A DNA stretch of 64,000 nucleotides from Haliotis asinina (GCF_037392515.1 NC_090280.1:22387118-22451117), one strand, 5' to 3'. Positions 22,961-34,691 are shown, numbered from the stretch's first letter. The notes: generated by a model not told the origin, from the sequence alone. A program made the numbers and translations.

Positions 22961-24479
22961 GGCGTGTCCTAGTTTTGTCGCTGCCGTCCATATCGCCGTC
23001 ACGAATCTGTTCCTATTGTAGATCATCAAGTCCGGGTCGTGACTGTATGTATCTATTTTGAAAAAGAAACGTTTTGGGCTATTGCCTACGATAAACATGT
23101 GGAATTACAGGCCGTATTTTGTGAGAGACAAACCACACTGACATGTATTCATTCCCGTTATTTCACGGTTTTCATAAAAAGAAAAGAGGAGAGTTTATGC
23201 TCTAATTGTAGATTTTTCTAAACGCGTGAGATCGGTTTTGAGAAGGAGAGGAGTTTCTTCAAAAATATTAATGGTGTACAAGCTATATTCAATCGAGAAC
23301 TTTCATTTGTTAAGCCTTGATTCAACGATAGTGGTTATATATCCTTAGCCAATATCTACTGTCTATCTAATTAGCACATGAACGGAATGCACGTGTAAGT
23401 CTAACTACTTTCTTCCAGAGATGACTCAACTGTTTTCATTGTGGTTTGCTGAAAGGGATACGTATTTTAACTGGGATGGGACCAAAGTGGTGGTATTCTC
23501 GCGAGAAGCGGTAATTGGTATAACTGGAGGGAAACGTCTCGAGTGCGTACCATTGTATTATGTATTTGGGCATTACTTGCTTCACCCAATATATTATCGT
23601 GGAATAAGCATATTTTATACGGGTTATTGAAAACTGGAGATATTAAAACTAACTGACCATGCTCCTCAATCTTAAACATGTCACATGGTAACGGGTATCC
23701 GGGCCCAGTATCTCTAAAGCTAACAGAACCAAGGCGTTGTACATTTATCTGTATTGAATGTATATATCCCAGGGTCAAATCCCCTGCCACATGTTCCATC
23801 GTTGAATACTTGCAACTGGCCATCGATGCTTCGTCCAAACCCCATGGCATAATCTCAAGTTCACAACAAAACAACTTTATCGTATGTTTTATCTGTAAAC
23901 GCGATTAGCTAGAATAGAACAGAATCGAATACGGACAGTGACAGTCACAAATCAAGAAAAATCTAGTAAATTCAGTCAGGTATGTAACCTGTCCTCTTTC
24001 TAGTCCGAGAAGTCTTTACTTGTGCTATTCTATGTTAACTTTAATCTAATGGACATCTCTTTACTATTTGTTTCCCTTGGCACTACCTTCGTGTTGATAT
24101 GGATCGGTGCAAACTTTATGATATGGCTCACATATTCTGAATTACTCTTTAATTTTGTTTATTTAACACTACGCCGTTTTTTGAAAATGTAGGTTGTGTG
24201 AACGTTGGTGATGTGTAGAGTATTAACTAAACAATTGCGTTGTATACTTTTGAATGTTGTTGTGACCAATATAGTACCTATAACAAATCTACATATGATG
24301 TTTATGTTCTATGATAACTGATTGCTTTGTGAACATTCTGTAATAACTAATTGTGAACCATTCTATTAATTCCAGACAACGTAGCACATCATTTAGTTGC
24401 TGGTCGTTTATTTCCGAGGGGATATCAAAAAGGTTCTAATTATTACCAAGACGTATTCAGGGTAGAAACCTTATTTTGA

Positions 24480-24640
24480 TTCTTGGTCCTTAAGACTTCT
24501 TTACATTGACACCACATTTCTCTCAACATTTCTTAACCTTGTGCAGACCGCTTAAATAGACCCCCTAACTTCATGGAAAACCAATACTTCGCCTCTTCAA
24601 AGACCTCACTGGTAGTGTTTCATGTAATATAGGTCAGTGT
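24480..24640 (-). mobile_element. Mariner-like transposase C-terminal relic
   Basis: The sequence matches 36,145-36,290, where the minus strand reads SFEVIEEAERWFYMKLGGLF and, in another frame, LHKVKKCWEKYVTVDGDNV. This is the usual C-terminal pattern of mariner transposases (RW.KC or W.KY, then GDYV). Confidence 0.4.
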
Positions 24641-24776
24641 GTTGAGAAAGCATAAGAGTTAAGTCTTTTTTTGACAAAACAGTTTAAAGCTGCTATATTG
24701 ATTGAAACATTGTGTTTTCACATTGTCGCTGTTGATGAAATAAAACATAAGTGCACATGAAAATAAAAGGTACAGC

Positions 24777-24782
24777 TTTATT
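24777..24782 (-). terminator. Poly(A) signal of gene B
   Basis: AATAAA on the minus strand, about 490 nt after the gene B stop. The same context (GCAATAAAGCTGT) recurs for gene D as ATCAATAAAGCTGTT. Confidence 0.55.
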
Positions 24783-25127
24783 GCTTGAACAAAACAGTTT
24801 TTGCTAAATCAGTGTTGTTGATATACTGTTAGTAAAGCTTAAAGCTTTTGGTTACAAGTGCCCGCTTGCTGAAAGGACACACTGTTCGGTAACTGTATAC
24901 ATCATTGCGCTTTGCAAACATCAACGTTCGCCGGGTATGTAGAGGACAAGCAGAAACAACTCTCATAACTGTCGATATCAGAACAGTCCTCTTTAAGAGT
25001 ACCTCTGTGAAAGAGGAAAAAAAATCGTGGAAAACATTTTCTCTTATTGGGTGTGTAGTAAATAGAGTACTCTTGTTTTCCCGACTGAAACGTTAGCTGC
25101 CTGAGATATTAAACTGTATAGGATTTG

Positions 25128-25343
25128 TGGAAGAAGTTGAAGGGTGGAGAGACGTGTAGATGTGGAACTGTACCGTCAGTTTAGGCTTCACCTGGTACTG
25201 TGGTCCTCTGTTGAGGAAGATGAAGGATGGAAAGGCGTGTAGATGTGGAACTGAAATGTCAGTTTAGGTTTCACCTGGTACTGTGGTCCTGGGCTGAGGA
25301 AGATGAAGGATGGAGAGACGTGTAGATGTGGAACTGTTCCCTC
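25128..25343 (-). repeat. Short 83-bp repeat run at the 3' end of gene B (2-3 units)
   Basis: The same unit as the large array (GGAGAGACGTGTAGATGTGG) in two to three diverged copies, the innermost one being the end of the coding exon. This is the unexpanded state. Confidence 0.9.
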
Positions 25344-25454
25344 AGGAATCGCTCGTAATCATGTAGAGGTAAAACATCGTTGTTGGAAGCACGAGGTACA
25401 TCACTGAGGTCATGGGATAATCTCGCTGCCATCACAGTAAGATAGTCACCACAT
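25271..25454 (-). CDS. Gene B exon 12: cytoplasmic tail
   Basis: 60 codons then TGA. CGDYLTVMAARLSHDL opens it; YERFLREQFHIYTSL carries the half-changed ITAM-like motif. Confidence 0.84.
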
Positions 25455-28400
25455 CTGTAATTACAACATTACACTTCTATTGCAGTTACAGTTGACTTGT
25501 CCATAGGTGCCTGCATTTTTCTTTCAAGTAGTGTGCAGTGGAAATCACCTCCCAAAAAGCACTTCAGTCATAATAATACATTTCCTACCCTTTTTAACAA
25601 ATTGTGCATAAGTTACATAGATACAATTGTTACTTTTTCAGTCACTTCCACAGTTAACCTGTGAAGGCTTATAGTCTAAGATTTCTGAAGTAAGTTGAGT
25701 AAGTGGTGTTTGACACCAAAGACAACAACCGTTTATTGGAAGACTTGTTCTCTGGTTATTACGATGTCTGACATACGAGTCCAGCACTTAAGATGAAAAC
25801 GTAAAAACATGTACCTGTTGTCCTGGTTCTCTGCAAGTAAAACAAAAGACAAACATGTACATTTCTGAATGGATCGATTCGTCCACAATGAGTAACAGTA
25901 AAAAATAAGTCGCTTTTAGAATAGTCCATCAACATCACCAAAACCAGAACACCACGATGGCGCCTCATTATAACCATGTGGGGAATCGAACCTGGGTCTT
26001 TGGCGTGAACACCTTATCCAGTGTCCTACCGATCACTTTCGTACTGAATCAAAAAATCAAAACAGCCTTTATAAACTAAAATGAGGACAAAATATTGCAG
26101 CACATGAAGGTGAACCACTGATATGCCCGTATACTGTTCGACGCTGCTTTCAGCAATATCCCACCAATTGTCTGAAATATGCCAGACTTTACGATTACAC
26201 CCACTGGTTGATATAATGAGCATCGATTTACGCAATTGGGATACGGGGGATAAACAAGCATGAGCATAATCAGACTGTAACCTGTTGTAACATGCATGGT
26301 TGTTGAAGATAGGTTGTGACCAGATCCTACACGTTGTGGTTGTATTGTGTTGGCTGTGGTGTGTTGGGAATTGGAGCGGGTTGACACTTACATTGCATGC
26401 AAAAATATTCATGCATTCTTTGTACCTTTTATGTCCTTGCAGACAAGAACAGTGACTGCTGCCACCACAACTGCCACAGCAGTCAGCATAACGGAGTAGA
26501 CAGCTACGATGGGGACGATGTCGTCTACGTTTCCATCACTCTCTGATATCAGACACATATAAGATGACACATATCTGTGTTAAGTATGACATTTCAAGTG
26601 ACGATACAGCGACGTATTCCCCAGGGAGTATTTTCTTGTTCCTATTAAAGCATTAATCAACTTTATGACATAAATAATGTTTTTAAACTGAGAAAATAGT
26701 ATTTTTCTCTACAAGAACGGTAAAGCAACAAAGTAAGCAAGCCATGAATAAGGAATGATCATTTGCGATGACCGTTACAGCTGTCCAGACTAGCTGTCCC
26801 AGCACGACCCATCACCAATTTCTGCTTGAACACTGAAAAATGTCCTAAGTATTCGGACATCTAGAATATCAACGAATTTGACTCTATTTACAATGTTGTA
26901 GCTATTCTATTATGGCTATTTCAAACTAAATAATCGGGGGTCTCTTTCCTTGGTTTGAGACACGACTTCAGACATTAGACAGTTCGAGCTACGTTTCATT
27001 ATACGATACACGGCAGTTCGTGTTTCACAGCCCATGCACTGTCTGTAACTAATCGAGTCTCTACCAGACAATCCAGTGATCAACAGCATGACCACCGATC
27101 TGCTCAAATGGGAACCGATGACATGTGGGTATTGCAAGCATGGGTTGCTGAAGGCTATCTACCACAGATCTTCTAGTGTCCTTCAGATGGTAGATAGTTC
27201 GAGCTGCGTTCATTCGACATATTAGTACCCTATACGGCAGCTCGAATTTCACAGTCGTTACAAATCATGCTAGTTCAGACACCAACCTTCTATTTCCTGG
27301 TAGCTCCCATCGTTTTCGTCTTCCCTGTGATACGACACCAGACTGATAAAAGTGAAAATTGAACGTGAGCATAATGAGAGGAAATTATTATTAAGCTGTA
27401 ACACACTCTCAGTTCATATCGCGCTCCAAGTCGTGTATATTCTTGCCAGGGTGGTTTGTTGTTTAACGCCACACTCGGCAATATCACAGATGTATGACGA
27501 CTTTCTGTGAATAAATGGTTCTGGACCAGATAATCCTAGTCAATTTTTTGCGACCAGCATGGGTTGCTGTAAATGGTTCTGGACCAGATAATCCTAGTCA
27601 GTTTTTTTCGACAAGCATGGGTTGCTGACAGTTCTAAACCGCATCTTCACGGGTACTTACACCCATGTGTTGATGAAATATTTATTCATCTTCATGAACA
27701 TACTCACCGATGACGAGCACATCCTCTGTCTGAAAGTTTAAAGTGTGTGCAGTTAATTATGCGTACAAACTTTAAGTTTAACCACGGATGTTTTATTGTG
27801 CACATCTGTATATACCACACCCGTACATTGTACACTGATATTACTGTTTTTTTCTACTTAGAAGTTTAAGAGTTTAAGAGATACTTTACATCATACGGCA
27901 CGGGTTTCAGTAGGTCAATCACTGCTCATAGTTGTCAGAATTTTAAAATGCTTAAACACCTTTAGTTTTGTATGTTGACAGCTTACGTCCAAGACTGCTT
28001 TTCAGACATTGTACATAACACTACCCTTTTAATAATTCGTATGACCTGTTTAACGTCATCTGAATCAACTGACATGGCGTACTAGAATGACGTCCTGCAC
28101 CAACCTGCTATCTCCTCGTAGCCTCCGTCTATGCCTGCGTCACGGGTGTATGTGACATCGCTGGGGAGGAAATGTAGAAAGTGGTTGGAATCAAGGATAT
28201 TAAAAAAAAACAATCTGCTTTCCTCAGACACAGAATCTTGCAAAGGACAAAACAGCTGGAACAGTTAAATGCATGAATGTGTTTACAAAAAACGGTAAGC
28301 ACGTTCTGCGTTATGGGTAGTTAAGGATCTTCTAACATTTGCCTGAAATGACAAAAACTCTGTGATACCAGCAGCTTATATGTGCTATTAATTCAGACTG

Positions 28401-31400
28401 GGTTCAATATTCCATATATACTGCTACTGATTAGTGTAACATAACCAATCAAATCACTGTGTTTGTGATTAAGTGTTTCTACAGTAACTTGGAAAAACAG
28501 CAGATACTACTAAGTTTTAAGTCAGTTGTTTAGTCATTTGTCTTACTTGTACTGGATTAACTCACCTATTAAATGTGTATCCTTTACCTGAAACAAATAA
28601 GTCTGTGCAAATAGTTACATATGCGCAATGTTAGATAAAAATATAAGATAAACAAATTTCCCGTATAGTTCCCGCATATATATATCTTGAAGTGGAAATA
28701 AATAGCTTGAAATCTGTAGACAGACATGTTTTTTGAACAAATGTTGATTAAAACTAGTGTCCTGGAGCCAGTGTAAACATAAACTTGGAGACTGAAGGTC
28801 ATTAAATATGTAAATTTGTGCACACTGTTGATTCATATCCTCTTCAAGCATCTTGGCTGTTAATGAAATGATTCCATACTGAACTACTTCTGAAACCCCA
28901 GCATACCATTATTATCATTAATCATGGAAGATGTAAAACGAATTTTGAACCCAAACTGTGCTTGACGTAATCTGACTTTGACAGATAAACATGATGCACA
29001 CTAAGAAGTGCGTGCATTCCTGTCTGGTGACGTGACCCACCATTTGCTGAAAATGACCTTTTTACTTGCAAATCACGTAGAAATACAGAAAACGTGGCGT
29101 TTCCACAACACATTGTCAGATCAGTCAACTGTGCATCAAAATGACACCGAAATTTGCAACAGCACCAAATTGTTGTCTTTGGCACAACACGTGATCGAAC
29201 ACACCCTTGACAACCATTTGTCCAGAGATCACCACATTGTCTTCACTCAATGAAGGAAAAGGGCTGAGTGTATTCTCTTTACTGACAAGTCCTGATTTCA
29301 TCTCACTCAGGGGTATACAAGGCTCAGAGTGACGTGGACAGTGTAACGCTGACTGTTGAGTTCAGCAGGGTTGATGGAATCGTACTGATCTGTAGAGAGA
29401 CTGGTAGTCATGACAGGACACAGACACACGTCTGTCGTGGTCGAGCTACAGCTTACGCATACATACTGAGAGCCACTGTCGTTTCTGTTCCCAACATGGC
29501 GGAGATGAACGCCTTCACATTTTGCAGCAGGATTATGCAAGTGATGGCCACACCCGTTACTGACATTGACTGGGTGAAACATTTGACCACGGTTGGAAAG
29601 TAGTTTGACTCCCTTCAACGTTATCGTTAATTCATTTTTGCACTATTGAGATTTTTGAGAATGATTACTTTAGCTTTTACTTGTGTTTCAATCTTCATTG
29701 ACAATTTCAGTGTCAACAGGGACACGTTCTTTTCTTCGTTTACCACGGACATCAAACATTTTATCCCAGTGATGCGTTTCTAAATTAGTTCAGTATACTT
29801 TCACCGCCTTCTCTTACAATCTATCCTCTCTCTCAAACTCTTCTTTAAAGGCCGGTCTCAGATTCCATCTCCCCATAAGAGACTTGATGGCACCATTTAA
29901 TCAAGATACACCACAGGCACGTTGCAAATCAGACCTAGGCAGGATCAGTCACTATAGGTAGGACAAAATGATCATATCGTCAAAAATGTCAGTATGAATG
30001 GAAATACGTATCAGCTAGCTTTCTACTGAGTATGAGTTGAAATAGACATCTAGACATCAGGTGCTACATACACAAGTATTGTTATATGCTTTGCTCTGGA
30101 CACCTCATCCTCACCACCCACACACCCACCCCTCCCCTAATCTCTCGCCAAAACCCCACCCACCCAACCACAACCCCCACCATCCCTCCTCGCCACCCAC
30201 CACCTTCACCCTTCACCCTTCCTCACCCCACCCCCTTCACCCTTCACCCTTCCTCACCACCTCGCCCTTATCCCTGACTGTCATACATTATTCACCACAT
30301 ATAAGAATGTGCAGTGGGATAACTTAGTGACGATGCATACGTGCACACACTCAGGCAAGACGCTATCACATCACACCGTATTACCTTCACGTCTGTGTTT
30401 TCTACAAACAACAACTATGACGACAACGGCGATGACAACGATGAGGACCGAACAGACAGCAGTCACGGGGACGGTGGAAACGACACCAGATTCATTAAGC
30501 TCACGTGCTGAAACATTTAATATGGACAATATTCAGTTCAGTATAGAATAATCATGTTTACTTTTCTGAAAAAAATAACATCCAAGACACGTTGCTTTAT
30601 TTAAGGTACATGATGTGCTTACGAAATACCAGACATATAATGTACACCATGATTAGAAATATAACCAGGGCTGCCCCGTATCTGCGAAATTGAGTGGGTG
30701 GGTGAGTGAGTAAATGACTGAAGTTTTTTGCCACTTATACCCCAACATCAAGCCTCTTCAGAAGTTCATCTGAAATAACACTTTCCAACTGCATTACAGC
30801 CTGTTGCGTTCTCGCTACAACGCCCATCGATCTATTTTCACAGACGGATTCAACAGTAATGGTCAAATTGCCAGTGCTACAGCCATTGGATCCAGAAGCA
30901 TTCTTCTAACTTGATCGATTTTACAGTCAACCTGCCAGTAAGTCAATCAGGCAGTTAGTCAACGAGTCAGTCAGTCAGTCAGTCAGTCAGTCAGAGAGTC
31001 AGTCAACTTGACACAACTTCACGATCCAAAACCATTTGAGAACTTCATCGGTTTTACATTCAAACAGCCAGTCAGTCAATCAGCCAGTTAGTCAGGGAGT
31101 CAGTCAGGGAGTCAGTCAGGGAGTCTTAATGGGTTGACACATGGGATGTTCATCTCAAATAATCTTTCTCACTGGACATCCCCAACAACCTCACTGTCTA
31201 CGCCAGTTCAACAGGAGGCCATGCAACGTTGGAAACATCAGCGATCTCATTAGTGCAGGCGAAGTTCTAAAGAGACGGAAAGGTGTCGAGTTGTATGTCA
31301 AATATAAAGGGAAGATTAGGAGTCATCTGTGCCGCTTGGCTGCTTTTTGACTTTTAAATCAACAGAAATATTTGGAGAAACATTTGTGGAGAATCTGATT

Positions 31401-34400
31401 TTACAAAAACACTGTCGTGATATTGACATTAGATTGACGTTCTTATCAATACTACGTGTTGATATGGCTAATGATTTTGAATCTATGGGTACCACTGCCG
31501 TTGGTGTTCTCGCTGCTGTTCCATCAGGTTAAGGTGAATGGAAAGGCAGATGTCATCAAAAAGACAGGTTGTATCTTATAGATTCTATTGTAGAAGTGCT
31601 GACTTACAGAAGATCTCCAGTGTCAGGTTCCGTGATGCACTCCCATGTGTGTTGTTGACATGACACATGTACTGTCTAGACATAGACACATCTACAGCTG
31701 GTATAGACAACACAGTCTCCATGTGTCCTGTCATCACCACCTGTCTGGATGTGTTCCACCAGGTTACAGTGCAGGCAGGGTTACAGTCAGCAGAACACCC
31801 CATCGTTACAGGTTTCCCTTCCTCCAGTTTGCCCCTTGTGCCGTTAAAGTGTATCTGGTCAGGTCCATCTGCAATGCATGTGAGATGGTCAGCTAGGAAG
31901 GAAGTCTTTTTCTGAGATATAAGTCTAGTTTCCGTCTATGACGTAAATGTCTGAATAAAGACCAGCTGCTTGGTTTGGCCTCTGTACTTGGGATTCACAC
32001 TAATGGCAAACCTCTCATCTCAACTTGTGTTTTCTTCCCACAATACGTACATGTTACAGCTGGGGAACCGTTGTAACTCACTCACCCACTCTGTTGCTAA
32101 GTGCAATTCTTGACAAAATATCCGGGTGATCATACCAGCGCCCCGTAACTCCCATACTTTACCATAGACTTTGACATAGACAGTTCGCTTTGAGGAACGG
32201 GGCCCAGCTTTCAGTTTTGATAAGTTCTGAAACTTTCAACTGATCATTGAAGCAAACCTGCCGCTATTTCATTGCCGAACTTTCACGATAATGATTTCTG
32301 TTCTGTTTACACAGAACTTCAGCATAAGAAAGTTGCCACACAAACGTCACTGAGAAGCAGAGTTTCAAGATAAGTAATACGAGGTTCTGTTACCTAAAAC
32401 AAGGTAGGTTCCTACTCACAGAGGACATCCAGTACATGTCCGTAACTCCAATCAGACTCCAGCCCCTCCTCCACAGCCTGGCACCTGTAGATGTCTCCGT
32501 GGTTCTCTCTGCTGACGTGGGTTATTGTCAGGTCATCTCTACCTGTTGGAGACTCATCACCAGATTCTAGCAGGGTCATGTTCCTCCTCCAGATGTAGGT
32601 CATGGTCGGTGGGGGGTAGATCGGGGGTAGACTCCGGGAGGAGGAGGAGGAGCATGTGAGGGTGACATTCTCACCTGATACAGGTGAGGCAGGTCCGGTG
32701 ATGGTAGGTGTGGCTGGCTTCTCTGTGAGAAATATAACAGCTGTGCCGAGCCCTTAACACGAGTGTCATTGTACAAGATTTTACTAAATCCTGTATACCT
32801 GTATTTATATACTGTTCGTTATTATCCATTTATCAAATGTTAAACAGTTTAAGTGTTCACTCGTCACGCCAAAGATCCACCCTCACTCATTCACACACTC
32901 AGTGTTCCACAGTTACAACAGGGAATACGTGTTGACTGGATCTTAATACTCCAAACCGTTTTGTTGATTAAATATGATAGTTTCCACACAACTACTGGCT
33001 GAATCGAGTTAAACGTATTTTCCACAGACAGGAGGTAAAAGATGCAAGACGGATCGACTCGCACAAACCAAAAATTCAGTTAAACATTTGAACAAATATT
33101 ATGTTCGTACCATCGAAACAATGCCCGTTATGAACTCTCAAGTCTCATGAGTAAATTACTCATCGGTGTCATGAAAAAGAACGGATCAGAACCCGAACCA
33201 CTAACTCTCAGATGTAAATTAGAGGGGTCACATCTCTTATTACGAGACAACAATTTTCTCTCATCAAGGCACTCACAGTGCACGGCCGTCAATCTGGACA
33301 GAATCACCGATAGATGGGCGTGTTTGTTTACAGTGTGAAAGTAGTCCCTAAAATTTGCATATGACCTCTCTAATTTGCATCAGTATCCGTATACGACCCC
33401 AAGGGATACCGAAAATATCCGCTGGCTTTATCCTGCCGAGAACACTAACCACTGTATGATAAATACAGAAGAACCAGCATATCTCCGGAATAGTTGACAT
33501 AAACACCATACACACAGTACACACATGTACACACAGAGTACACACATGCACACACACAATACACACATGCACACACAGTACACACATGCGCACACACAGT
33601 GCACATATGCACACACACAATACACACATGCACACACGCACTGCACACTAACACACACACATTCGGAGCCATGTCGCTATATACCAGTATACGATAATTT
33701 CACCTCACCTAAGCTTTCACTATTGGCAGCACAAGTTTGAACAGCTTTTCATTCATGTTGGAGATGCATTAAGACAGTCAATGTTTATTCTTCATGTACT
33801 ACTCACGTTCCACAGCGAGGACCTGTCTACATCCAGTAACTTCCTGTCCATTGCTTCCCTGACAGTAGTAAGTACCAGCGTCCTGTACAGTAACATTGTA
33901 GATGGTAAACCTCAGTTGTCCGGTCTGTGATGGTGAGTCCTCCCCGGTGTATCTGATCCTGGTTGTGTACCCTGTGTGGCTACTGTTGAGTACCACTACA
34001 CGGTGTGACTTGGGCTGGACCAGTAACAGTCTCTCAGATACCGACCCACTCACCCATACATAATATACAAAGCTGACATTGTCTGGGTTCATGGTCATGG
34101 TAAAATTTTCACCAACACGTGTATCAGTGTATAGGTATCCAGTTAACATGGAGGCTACAGCTGCACTCAAAACAAATATTACTCATTAAAACAAGGCTAA
34201 CAGTTGACATAAATATTCAAGCACATTATTTAAGAACGCTCAATATAATACAAGTTGACAGATACATACCACATATACAGGCACGCAAACGAAATGTAAG
34301 TCACAAATTAAAGCGTCAAAATATGAAGCTTCGTTCAATAATATTTTCAAAGAAGTCATGCAAAGATCAGTATAATTCCAATGCTCTTTTCAGCTAGCAC

Positions 34401-34457
34401 ATACATATCACACACAAGTAAGCACCAAAACAGAATGTGAGTCAGAGTCAGAGACAT
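25271..34457 (-). CDS. Gene B: three-Ig-domain type I membrane receptor (spliced, 12 exons)
   Basis: Paralogue of gene A with the same 12 exons: 34409-34457, 33807-34160, 32420-32722, 31608-31868, 30385-30507, 28566-28587, 28105-28160, 27708-27729, 27287-27342, 26426-26542, 25815-25830, 25271-25454. All frames are open and joins in phase; the TM2 form would be 427 aa. The tail has YERF-x7-YTSL, so the first half of the ITAM-like motif has Phe instead of Leu/Ile. Tyrosine exons have YEEI and YQEI. The signal-peptide donor is ATATGT where gene A has GTATGT, so this exon may no longer splice normally; an alternative first exon cannot be excluded. Otherwise this is the best-preserved unit. Role is inferred as for gene A. 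Confidence 0.75.
25815..25830 (-). CDS. Gene B exon 11: 16-nt microexon
   Basis: Encodes NQDN with split end codons; acceptor TTGCAG, donor GTACAT. Confidence 0.65.
25880..26040 (-). mobile_element. tRNA-derived SINE
   Basis: The minus strand has a tRNA-like head (GGATAAGGTGTTCACGCC, then GGTTCGATTCC as a perfect B box) followed by ATGGACTATTCTAAAAGCGA, a diverged form of the GGAATATTGCTAAAAGCGG domain shared with the other SINEs. The orthologous copy is in unit D. Confidence 0.6.
26130..26315 (-). mobile_element. Diverged SINE copy
   Basis: TTCAGCAATATCCCACCAAT, GAGCATCGATTTACGCAATT and GCATGGTTGTTGAAG. The ortholog is at 62,530-62,722. Confidence 0.5.
26426..26542 (-). CDS. Gene B exon 10: transmembrane segment TM2
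   Basis: 117 nt, phase 1-1. SDGNVDD then IVPIVAVYSVMLTAVAVVVA and CKDIK; acceptor ATATCAG, donor GTACAA. Confidence 0.85.
27028..27152 (-). mobile_element. SINE fragment
   Basis: CAGACAATCCAGTGATCAAC, GGGAACCGATGACATG and CAAGCATGGGTTGCTGAAGG. The ortholog is at 63,488-63,690. Confidence 0.65.
27287..27342 (-). CDS. Gene B exon 9: second tyrosine exon with YQEI
   Basis: 56 nt, LVSYHREDENDGSYQEIE, acceptor TTATCAG, donor GTTGGT intact. Confidence 0.74.
27452..27655 (-). mobile_element. SINE variant with an internal duplication
   Basis: Same subfamily as 13,702-13,875. A piece of about 57 bp containing GGTTCTGGACCAGATAATCC and GCATGGGTTGCTG is present twice in tandem. Confidence 0.6.
27708..27729 (-). 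CDS. Gene B exon 8: 22-nt microexon, second copy
   Basis: Encodes RGCARH with split end codons; acceptor CTTTCAG, donor GTGAGT. Confidence 0.65.
28105..28160 (-). CDS. Gene B exon 7: first tyrosine exon with YEEI
   Basis: 56 nt, DVTYTRDAGIDGGYEEIA, acceptor CCCCAG, donor GTTGGT. YEEI is preserved relative to gene A. Confidence 0.72.
28566..28587 (-). CDS. Gene B exon 6: 22-nt microexon, first copy
   Basis: Encodes KGYTFN with split end codons between TTTCAG and GTGAGT. Confidence 0.65.
29295..29500 (+). pseudogene. Coding-like relic on the opposite strand, longer copy
   Basis: After a polypyrimidine stretch and CACTCAG, the plus strand stays open: VYKAQSDVDSVTLTVEFSRV, ICRETGSHDRTQTHVCRGRA, AYILRATVVSVP. 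The frame matches the gene A relic. It could be an exon of an inverted neighbour gene. The family is not recognised. Confidence 0.4.
30115..30275. repeat. C-rich low-complexity tract
   Basis: Runs of CACCC, TTCACCC and CCTCACC. The Pro/His-rich frames over it are artefacts. Confidence 0.85.
30385..30507 (-). CDS. Gene B exon 5: transmembrane segment TM1
   Basis: 123 nt, phase 1-1. SRELNESG then a Val-rich span (VVSTVPVTAVCSVLIVVIAV and on) and RKHRRE as stop-transfer. A Pro sits within the span. Confidence 0.83.
30765..30935 (+). mobile_element. LINE RNase H fragment
   Basis: The plus strand reads RYNAHRSIFTDGFNSNGQIA and ATAIGSRSIL, alignable with YISYKSLFTDRSKDGG and NVIGSRTIS of the I-clade LINE at 46,430-52,048. 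Confidence 0.5.
30955..31128. repeat. Degenerate (CAGT)n tract
   Basis: Two clusters of CAGT repeats with interspersed variants, at the same place as the gene A tract (16,682-16,826). Confidence 0.8.
31608..31868 (-). CDS. Gene B exon 4: third Ig domain
   Basis: 261 nt, phase 1-1, two codons shorter than gene A. GPDQIHFNGTRGKLEEGK is followed by GCSADCNPACTVTWW and QYMCHVNNTHGS. The extra Cys pair is conserved. Confidence 0.88.
32420..32722 (-). CDS. Gene B exon 3: second Ig domain
   Basis: 303 nt, phase 1-1, acceptor CTCACAG intact, donor GTGAGT. It runs KPATPTITGPASPVSGENVT, LTC, then MTYIWRRN, DIYRCQ and HVLDVL. The canonical Cys-Trp-Cys set is present. Confidence 0.88.
33505..33660. repeat. 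CA-rich minisatellite of gene B
   Basis: ACACACAGTACACACATGC-type repeats, orthologous to 19,449-19,550 but longer and more varied. Confidence 0.9.
33807..34160 (-). CDS. Gene B exon 2: V-like Ig domain
   Basis: 354 nt, phase 1-1. It starts VASMLTGYLYTDTRVGEN and keeps YYVWV, the F-strand YYC and the later GCRQ; the B-strand Cys is again absent. By eye, 21 codons differ from gene A non-synonymously and 6 synonymously. Confidence 0.88.
34409..34457 (-). CDS. Gene B exon 1: signal peptide (donor damaged)
   Basis: MSLTLTHILFWCLLVC from ATG at 34457; two residues longer than gene A through a 6-nt duplication. The expected donor GT is AT. The nearest downstream GT would change the phase. Confidence 0.6.
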
Positions 34458-34691
34458 GTCAACTAGCGTGGTACATTCAAACTGACACACCACGCACTTT
34501 GACACTTGTTTTTAAGCGTTGAAATATTTAGTTTCGCTGGATAATATTTCCCTAGGAAAAGCGGATAACTTCCCGTTGAATTTCAACCTATGTTTACGAG
34601 TATTTAACTTTTAATAGTCAGTAATGAGTTGTTTACATTCATATCGACAGACAAATAATGTTGGTGACAGATTACTCACAAAACTGCTTTT
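34458..34691 (-). promoter_or_regulatory. Conserved 5' flank of gene B
   Basis: Aligns with 20,387-20,621. Promoter function is inferred from position only. Confidence 0.3.

Larger units (their letters stand above)
20387..24776. other. Intergenic region between genes A and B
   Basis: It holds the conserved flank, a SINE fragment, relics of a non-LTR reverse transcriptase (20,940-21,480), a possible Tc1/mariner relic (22,680-22,960) and a mariner relic (24,480-24,640). The stretch 21,480-23,240 is absent from the A-B spacer's counterpart at 35,555. I see no host gene. Confidence 0.6.
28588..30384 (-). other. Gene B intron between TM1 and the first microexon
   Basis: 1.8 kb, aligned with the gene A intron. 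It contains the plus-strand relic at 29,295-29,500 and a C-rich stretch near 30,115-30,275. Nothing else is recognisable. Confidence 0.6.

Noticed and set aside
23467-23874. 135-codon minus-strand open frame in the A-B spacer
   Set aside because: No recognisable domain, no matching open frame in unit B, and no splice or promoter support.
25979-26040. tRNA gene
   Set aside because: The B box is good, but the cloverleaf does not close and the sequence continues into a SINE body; the same is true at 11,625, 53,583 and 62,375.
30061-30327. Pro/His/Ser-rich plus-strand open frame
   Set aside because: It is low-complexity CACCC sequence in an intron, with no homologous frame in gene A.
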